Source: Paguma larvata
Lineage: Eukaryota; Chordata; Mammalia; Carnivora; Viverridae
NCBI GenBank assembly: GCA_030068075.1
Contig: CM057835.1
Span: forward strand, 38,243,715-38,307,714
Direction: 5' to 3'
DNA: 64,000 bases
The notes under the pieces were generated by a model. The model saw only the letters and a program-made list of their open reading frames with translations. It was not told the origin of the DNA and made no database searches. The translations under genes and the position numbers were made by a program. Positions 59,101 to 64,000 of this stretch are shown here, piece by piece; position 1 is the stretch's first letter; each line of letters begins with the position of its first letter.

Positions 59101-61275
59101 GGGAGACCTAGCAGAGAATCAGCGGGGAGGGGAAGAGGGGAAGGAAGGAAAAAAAAAAGCCACAGAGAGGAAGGAAGACATGACATAAGAGACTCTGAAA
59201 GACTAAGAACAAACTGAGGGGAGAGGGGGATTGTGGAAGGGGGGAGAGTGGGTGATGGGCACAGAGGAGGGCACTTGTTGGCTTGAACACTGGGTGTTGT
59301 TTGGAAACCAGTTTGGCAATAAATTATTAAAGAAAAGAATAAAATAAAATATAAAAAAAGGAAATAAATTCTACACACATTTGGATGCAGAAATCTTAAC
59401 TGTACACTTTCTAAAAACAGATACATCGTGTATCGCTATTTCTGTCAAGATGTAGAACACGCTCATCTCTACAGGAAATTTCCTTCTTTTCCCAAAAGTT
59501 TTTTTTCTCCTCCATCATCCCTGCATCCTAGGAAACCACTGTTTTTCTCTGTCATCTTAGACTATATTTTTTTTCTAGAACTTCATATAAAGAGACTCCT
59601 GCAGTATACAGGCATTTGTATCCCTCTGGGGGAAGGCATTACATCTTTGAGATGTAATGTGTGTTCCCATGTATCAACAGAGGGCTTTATTCTACTGCTA
59701 ATTTCCACTGTCTGAATATAGTAGTTTGCTCATTCTCCTGTTGAAGAGCATTTGGACTGTTTCCTGTTTGGGGCTATTGTGAATTAAGTTGCTACGCACA
59801 CGTTTAAAAAAAAATAAAATTCTGTCTATCACTTTTTATTTGCCTTTATTATTACTCTGTTTCTTGGTGTGGATCTCCTTGGGTTGATTTTTTAGTGGGG
59901 ATCTCTGTGCTTTCTGGATCTAGATATCTGTTTCTTTCCCCAGACCAGAGAAGTTTTCAGCTGTTATTTCTTCAAATAAATTTTTTACTCCCTTTCTCTC
60001 TCTTATTCTTTTAGGATCTCTTTAATGCAAATGTTACTATATTTGATGGAGTTGGTGAGTTCCCGAGGACTATTCTCAATTTGTGTAATTCTTTTTTCTG
60101 GCACTTTCTCAGCTTGATTGCTTTCCATTACTCTGTCTTTTGGGTCAGTAATTCATTCCTCTGCTTCCTCTATCCTGCTATTTATTCTATCAAGTATACT
60201 TTTAATATCAGTTATTGTGTTCTTCATCTCTGATTGGTTTTTTTTTATCTTTTCATTAAGGGTCCCACTAATGTTCTCTACTCTTTTCTCAAGTCTAGTG
60301 GGTGTCTTTACAATCGTTACCTTAAATTCTCTATTAGTCATATTACTTATATAGTTTCACTTAAGTTTCTTGCTGTGGTTTTGTCCTGTTCTTACATTTG
60401 GGACATATTCCTCTGTCTTTTCATTTTGCCTAACTCTCTGTGTTTGTTTCTGTATTAGGAAAGTAAGCCATGTCTACTGCTCTTGAAGATAATGGCCTTA
60501 TAAAGAAGAGGTCCTGCAGTGCTCTGCAGGGCAATGTCCCCTGTTCCCCAGAACCTGGCACTGTAGGCAGTGTCTCCTATGTGTATTGCCTGTGGCTTCT
60601 TTTGTGTTCTGACCACTTTTTCCTTCAGTCCAGACAGTTGCATAGGCTTTCTTTGCTTGCTGTGGGTGGTGTTTGGCTCGGGCTAGGTGGGGTGCATTTT
60701 AACAAAATGTGTGCTGGTCTGCTTGCAAAATGAGACCTGCCGCCCTTGCCACCAGAACCTTGGCCCTGCAAAATGCTTTGGTAAGTGACCTGGTTTTGGT
60801 GAGGTTTACACCAGTCTTCTGGGGGAAGGGCCCCATGATGTAGGAACATGGCAAGCATGACTGGAAAGAACAGATCCACTGTAGGTGGGGGGCGGGTCAG
60901 GGCTTGGTGTAGACAAGTTAGGAAGGGAATGTTGTTGCTGTGTTGATTCCTGTAGGTGGCTGTGTGTTTATGCTGTGGGCCAGTGGAGGGAAAAGGCTCC
61001 TTTGTTTCTGGAGATGTTTTCCTGCAATCCCTACTTCTCTGATACATGCTGTGAGATGAGTAATAATTCTCCCTCCTGTATACCTCAGACATTTTTCAAG
61101 CTGCTGCTTCCATGCTGTATCTCAGGTGGTTGTCTGTCTTGCTGTCTCTTTAAGGGCAGGGACTCAGATTCCTATTAACCTCTAGACTCTTCCATAGCAG
61201 AGCCTGTTGATTTTTAAATATTAGCCTTTAAATCCCAGCAGTTGTAAGAACTTACAAGATTCGGCCCCTCTTGCC

Positions 61276-61479
61276 TTTTTTTTTAAGTTTATTTATTTCT
61301 TTTGAGAGAGAGAGAGGGAGCTGAAGGGGCAGAGAGAGAGGGAGAGAGAGAATCCCAAGCAGGCTCCACACCATCAGTATAGAGCCTAATGTGGGGCTTG
61401 AACTCATGAACCGTGAGATCATGACCTGAGCTGAAATCAAGAGTCAGTCTCTTAACTGACTGAGCCACCTAGGCACCCC
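61276..61479 (-). mobile_element. Carnivore SINE, antisense, in the 5' UTR of the old L1
   Basis: Tail AAGTTTATTTATTTCTTTTG, GA-rich region, and head GAGCCACCTAGGCACCCC. Near-identical flanks GGCCCCTCTTGC (61263-61274) and GGCTCCTCTTGC (61481-61492). Confidence 0.92.
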
Positions 61480-61740
61480 TGGCTCCTCTTGCTATTAAAG
61501 CCAAATGTTATGGGGATTTGTCTTCTCCTTGGGAGCTCCCCAGTGTGATAGTCTGTTTCTTGCCCTTCTCCACACCACTAGCTCCCTCCCCACTGTTGGT
61601 GGCCATGGTCTGTTTTGCTCAAAATAAGCATCTCCTCCCTTCCTACCTTCTCGGATGCAACCTTTTCTCTACTTTTTGTAGGAGTGTGATAACAAAGAGT
61701 CTTTTGCTTCTTTTGGTCTGCTTGAACTTTTTCTGACAAA

Positions 61741-62612
61741 TATTTTAAAATCTTATGCTAGTCAATTTAGTTTTATAATGCCATCAGTGCTTTCTTTATG
61801 TATTTCTAGGCTGTGTTAACTGTATGTGAGCTTTTAGCTATTCTATCTTCATAGTGGATTTTCATATGCATGTATTTCTTCATATATACATGCTTTACTT
61901 AATATTTCACCTTTTTAAAATATATTTTTACCTGATACTGATATTCTGAAAGGTTCCTCCTTAGAATTACACTGGCAGATCTCATTTTATTTATATAGTT
62001 AAAATATTTCTGTCAGGTTTTAGTTTAGGTTGATTCTTCCAGGTCACATATAACTGATTTCTGATCGTTATTTTCTTAATACATGTAATATACCCCTTTA
62101 TTTATTTGTTTGTTTCTTTGTTTGTTTACTTTTGTGAGGTTTGGCTAGATTTCTGCTGATGTAGAAAGTCTTAGCTGAGACAGGTGTGGAGCAGATAAAA
62201 CAGTAAACTACGGCTTTAATGATGTATGGTCTTTTCACTTCTGTATCTTCTCATCATTTGTTCTCTTCTTTTTTTCTTACCTTTCCCATCTCTTTGCTAC
62301 CCACCTCCCGAATTAAAAGTGCTTAGGTCTATCATCTGAAATCAAATCGAAAGGTGATTTTATTTTAAATAATTTAGCAATCACTTTTCTCTCAGGTTTT
62401 TACATTGGAAACATAAATACACCTGGTGAACTTTTTCTCACCATTTACTTCTTGATCCTAAGTGGCACTTTTCAGAAGTTGCTTGGGGATCGAGACATTT
62501 TAGGAATAGGTAAATTCCATTGATTTACATTAAGTCAGAAACTAGTTTACATATAATTTCAACATGATTTTCCTTTTATTGTAGATAAAATCATCCGTGT
62601 TTTTCCTCCTAG
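61741..62612. other. Intron 7 3' end, no recognised element
   Basis: AT-rich intron leading to the exon 8 acceptor. Confidence 0.5.
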
Positions 62613-62766
62613 GAAAGAGATAGATACACTTAATGATCTATGTACTCACTACTCTACAGCAGTAGAAAATATTACTGTTAGTATTAAGGAGGATGAAGGG
62701 GCAGTGACTGAAGTATTGAAGGAAACGAAGACATCAACAGATGAATTATCTGCTTTATCAAAAAAG
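62613..62766 (+). CDS. CCDC178: CCDC178-like coiled-coil protein, exon 8 of 8 in window (internal exon)
   Basis: Coding exon of 154 nt with acceptor TTTTTCCTCCTAG|G and a perfect consensus donor AAG|GTGAGT. One base completes the Lys codon from exon 7, then 51 codons follow: KEIDTLNDLCTHYSTAVE, then NITVSIKEDEGAVTEVLK, ending in SALSKK. It ends in phase 0 with no stop, so the gene continues beyond the right edge of the window. The segment is helical and polar and contains a single Cys. It follows a 12.3-kb intron made almost entirely of LINE-1 sequence, yet its phase still fits exon 7 exactly. Confidence 0.87.
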
Positions 62767-62869
62767 GTGAGTTTTCATTTTTGAAAATAAAAAAATACTG
62801 ATTTTAGTTTTGAGCTGTAGCTGTTGAAACTTACCGTCAGTAATTAAATAGCAGTTAGCCATTTTTTTG

Positions 62870-63160
62870 GGTCTATATCTATTTTCTATTATTACGTAAA
62901 AAATTACCAGAATTTTAGCAGCTTGAAATAACTCCCATTCATTATCTCAGAGTTTCTCTGGTCATGTCTCAGCTGGTTCCTGTGCTTGAGGAATTCTAAG
63001 AATGATTCTAGGTATCAGCAGCCCTGCGTTTCATTTTGGAGACTCTAGGATGAATCTGCTGTCAGGGTCTTTTCAGTTTTGGCAAGACTCCGTTTGTGCT
63101 CTTGGAACTGAGGTCATTGTTTCCTTGGTGGATGTCAGCCTGGGATCATTCTCAGCATTT
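62870..63160. repeat. Ancient interspersed repeat, family uncertain (MLT-like by recollection)
   Basis: Text such as CAGAATTTTAGCAGCTTGAA and GGAACTGAGGTCATTGTTTC resembles a dispersed ancient mammalian repeat. It is part of the intron after exon 8. Confidence 0.4.
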
Positions 63161-63164
63161 ATTT

Positions 63165-63303
63165 ATTATTTATTTATTTATTTAAATTTTAGTTAGTTAA
63201 CATACAGTGCAGTATTGGTTTCAGGTGATTCATCACTTACATACAGTACCCAGTGCTCATCACAAATCAGGCTACCTGCATCCCAGGCTGGTGCTTCCCT
63301 TCA
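63165..63303 (-). mobile_element. L1 3' end, antisense, very short
   Basis: Reversed A-tail TTATTTATTTAAATTTTAGT, then TTAACATACAGTGCAGTATT and CCAGTGCTCATCACAAATCA, matching the 3' UTR seen at 22870-22990. Confidence 0.85.
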
Positions 63304-63308
63304 TCTTT

Positions 63309-63531
63309 TTTTTTGTTGTTGTTTTTAATGTTTATTTATTTTGAGAGAAAGAGAGATGTGTGCACCTGCTAGCGTCGGGGAGGAGGAGACAGAGAGAGAG
63401 CATCCTAAGCAGCTTCCACACTGTCAGCACAGAGCCCAACACAGGGCTTGAACTCACGAATTGTGGGATTTTGACCTGAGCCGAAATCAAGAGTCAGACT
63501 CTCCACCGACTAAGCCACACAGGTGCCCTGG
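63309..63531 (-). mobile_element. Carnivore SINE, antisense, in the short L1
   Basis: T-rich start, TTTAATGTTTATTTATTTTG, body, and head TAAGCCACACAGGTGCCC. Exact 14-bp direct repeat TTCCCTTCATCTTT at 63295-63308 and 63532-63545. Confidence 0.94.
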
Positions 63532-63545
63532 TTCCCTTCATCTTT

Positions 63546-64000
63546 AAATCGTGATTGGGGGATTGAGTCCTCTCAAACATAGAAATACTCTGACTCACCT
63601 TTATGACTCGTTTGCCTTCCTTCATGTTCTTCTACATCTCATTCACTGTAGTAAAAAAAAAAAATGATAGTAAAGGGAAATGATAAAGCGGTAAAAACAA
63701 ATAATAGTGTAGTACAAGGCAGTAATATACACATTCTGTACCAGCTGGCCTTCCTACTTAGAGTTAAAACTACATGTTTTTTTAATTGCTACTTTCTATT
63801 ATAATATATTTCATTTATAATATTATAGTGTATTTCTATCTACGTATCCTTTAATTGTGTCTCATTAAATTTTAAAATTAATCCATAATTAAAAGTGAGA
63901 CTAGGCATGTTTTAATGGCTTTTGGAGGTCATTTGTATTTCCTTTTTTGTGTAAAGCCTACTTATGATTACCTCATCTGTTGGTGATTATATTTTGACTG
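63546..64000. other. Intron after exon 8, no recognised element
   Basis: AT-rich with a short A-run near 63652-63664. Nothing else recognised. Confidence 0.5.

Larger units (their letters stand above)
55134..59814 (+). mobile_element. LINE-1, younger, sense, inserted in the older antisense L1; internally deleted; probable 3' transduction
   Basis: The 5' UTR starts near 55141 (GGGGCCAACATGGCGGAGGA) and is GC/CpG-rich at 55360-55440. Then come ORF1 (55811-about 56550), a truncated ORF2 (about 56560-59100), and a G-rich 3' UTR with poly-A ending near 59363. The insertion is flanked by TAAAATTC at 55126-55133 and 59815-59822. The older L1 reads continuously across once the insert is removed. Segment 59364-59802 is not L1 3' UTR and is followed by a second A-run. 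Confidence 0.88.
50525..61740 (-). mobile_element. LINE-1, old, antisense, near full length, interrupted by a younger L1 and three SINEs
   Basis: Read from the minus strand, the order is 5' UTR (about 61740-60350), ORF1 coiled-coil region (60341-60153), and ORF1 middle (60060-59815). A 4.7-kb insertion then follows. After it come the ORF1 C-terminus (55133-54880), ORF2 endonuclease (about 54330-53700), RT and C-terminus (about 53600-51000), and 3' UTR (about 50980-50525). Frames are broken throughout. Minus-strand text includes FRTFHPKKQNTSSFLVH near 53880 and [18 protein letters not shown] near 51910. It occupies nearly all of intron 7. Confidence 0.88.

Overview
The window is ordinary nuclear DNA of a carnivoran, most likely a cat-lineage (feliform) species. 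It carries more than 25 full or partial copies of the tRNA-Lys-derived carnivore SINE. Their head reads GGGGCGCCTGGGTGGCTCAG, followed by the feliform-type body (SINEC_Fc-like) and a CT-rich, AATAAA-containing tail. There are also several generations of LINE-1, plus ancient MIR, L2, HAL1-like and MLT1-like repeats. Nothing here is prokaryotic.

One protein-coding gene can be supported, and it is only partly in the window. Eight plus-strand exons (4498-4587, 12472-12611, 29757-29779, 36774-36859, 40238-40438, 44990-45210, 50155-50297, 62613-62766) have good AG/GT splice sites. Their phases join with no conflict into one open reading frame of 352 codons. The frame enters mid-codon at the first exon and leaves open at the last, so the start codon lies upstream and the rest of the gene downstream. 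The product is a lysine/glutamate-rich coiled-coil protein that I recognise as CCDC178; that name rests on recollection, not on a search. Exon 3 is a 23-nt microexon.

Everything else is intron, much of it transposons. From left to right: 1-4260 is antisense L1 debris with three SINEs. Intron 1 (4588-12471) has an unassigned old repeat, a HAL1-like antisense element, a nested pair of SINEs with readable target-site duplications, a MIR and an 88-bp tandem duplication. Intron 2 (12612-29756) has SINEs, a MIR, an MLT1-type solo LTR, an L2 and antisense L1 3' ends. Intron 3 (29780-36773) is mostly an old sense L1 with its 5' UTR. Introns 4 and 5 hold SINE clusters and nests. Intron 6 (45211-50154) has three successive sense L1 3' ends. 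Intron 7 (50298-62612) is nearly filled by one old antisense L1 (about 50525-61740). A younger sense L1 (about 55134-59814) has inserted into its ORF1. That younger L1 has lost about the C-terminal third of ORF1 and all of the ORF2 endonuclease, and it appears to carry a 3'-transduced segment.

No new biological system is evident. The most useful observations are the phase-consistent gene model with its microexon, the layered transposon history that target-site duplications allow one to order, the internally deleted L1 with its transduced tail, and microsatellites that arose repeatedly at the same site in L1 ORF2.
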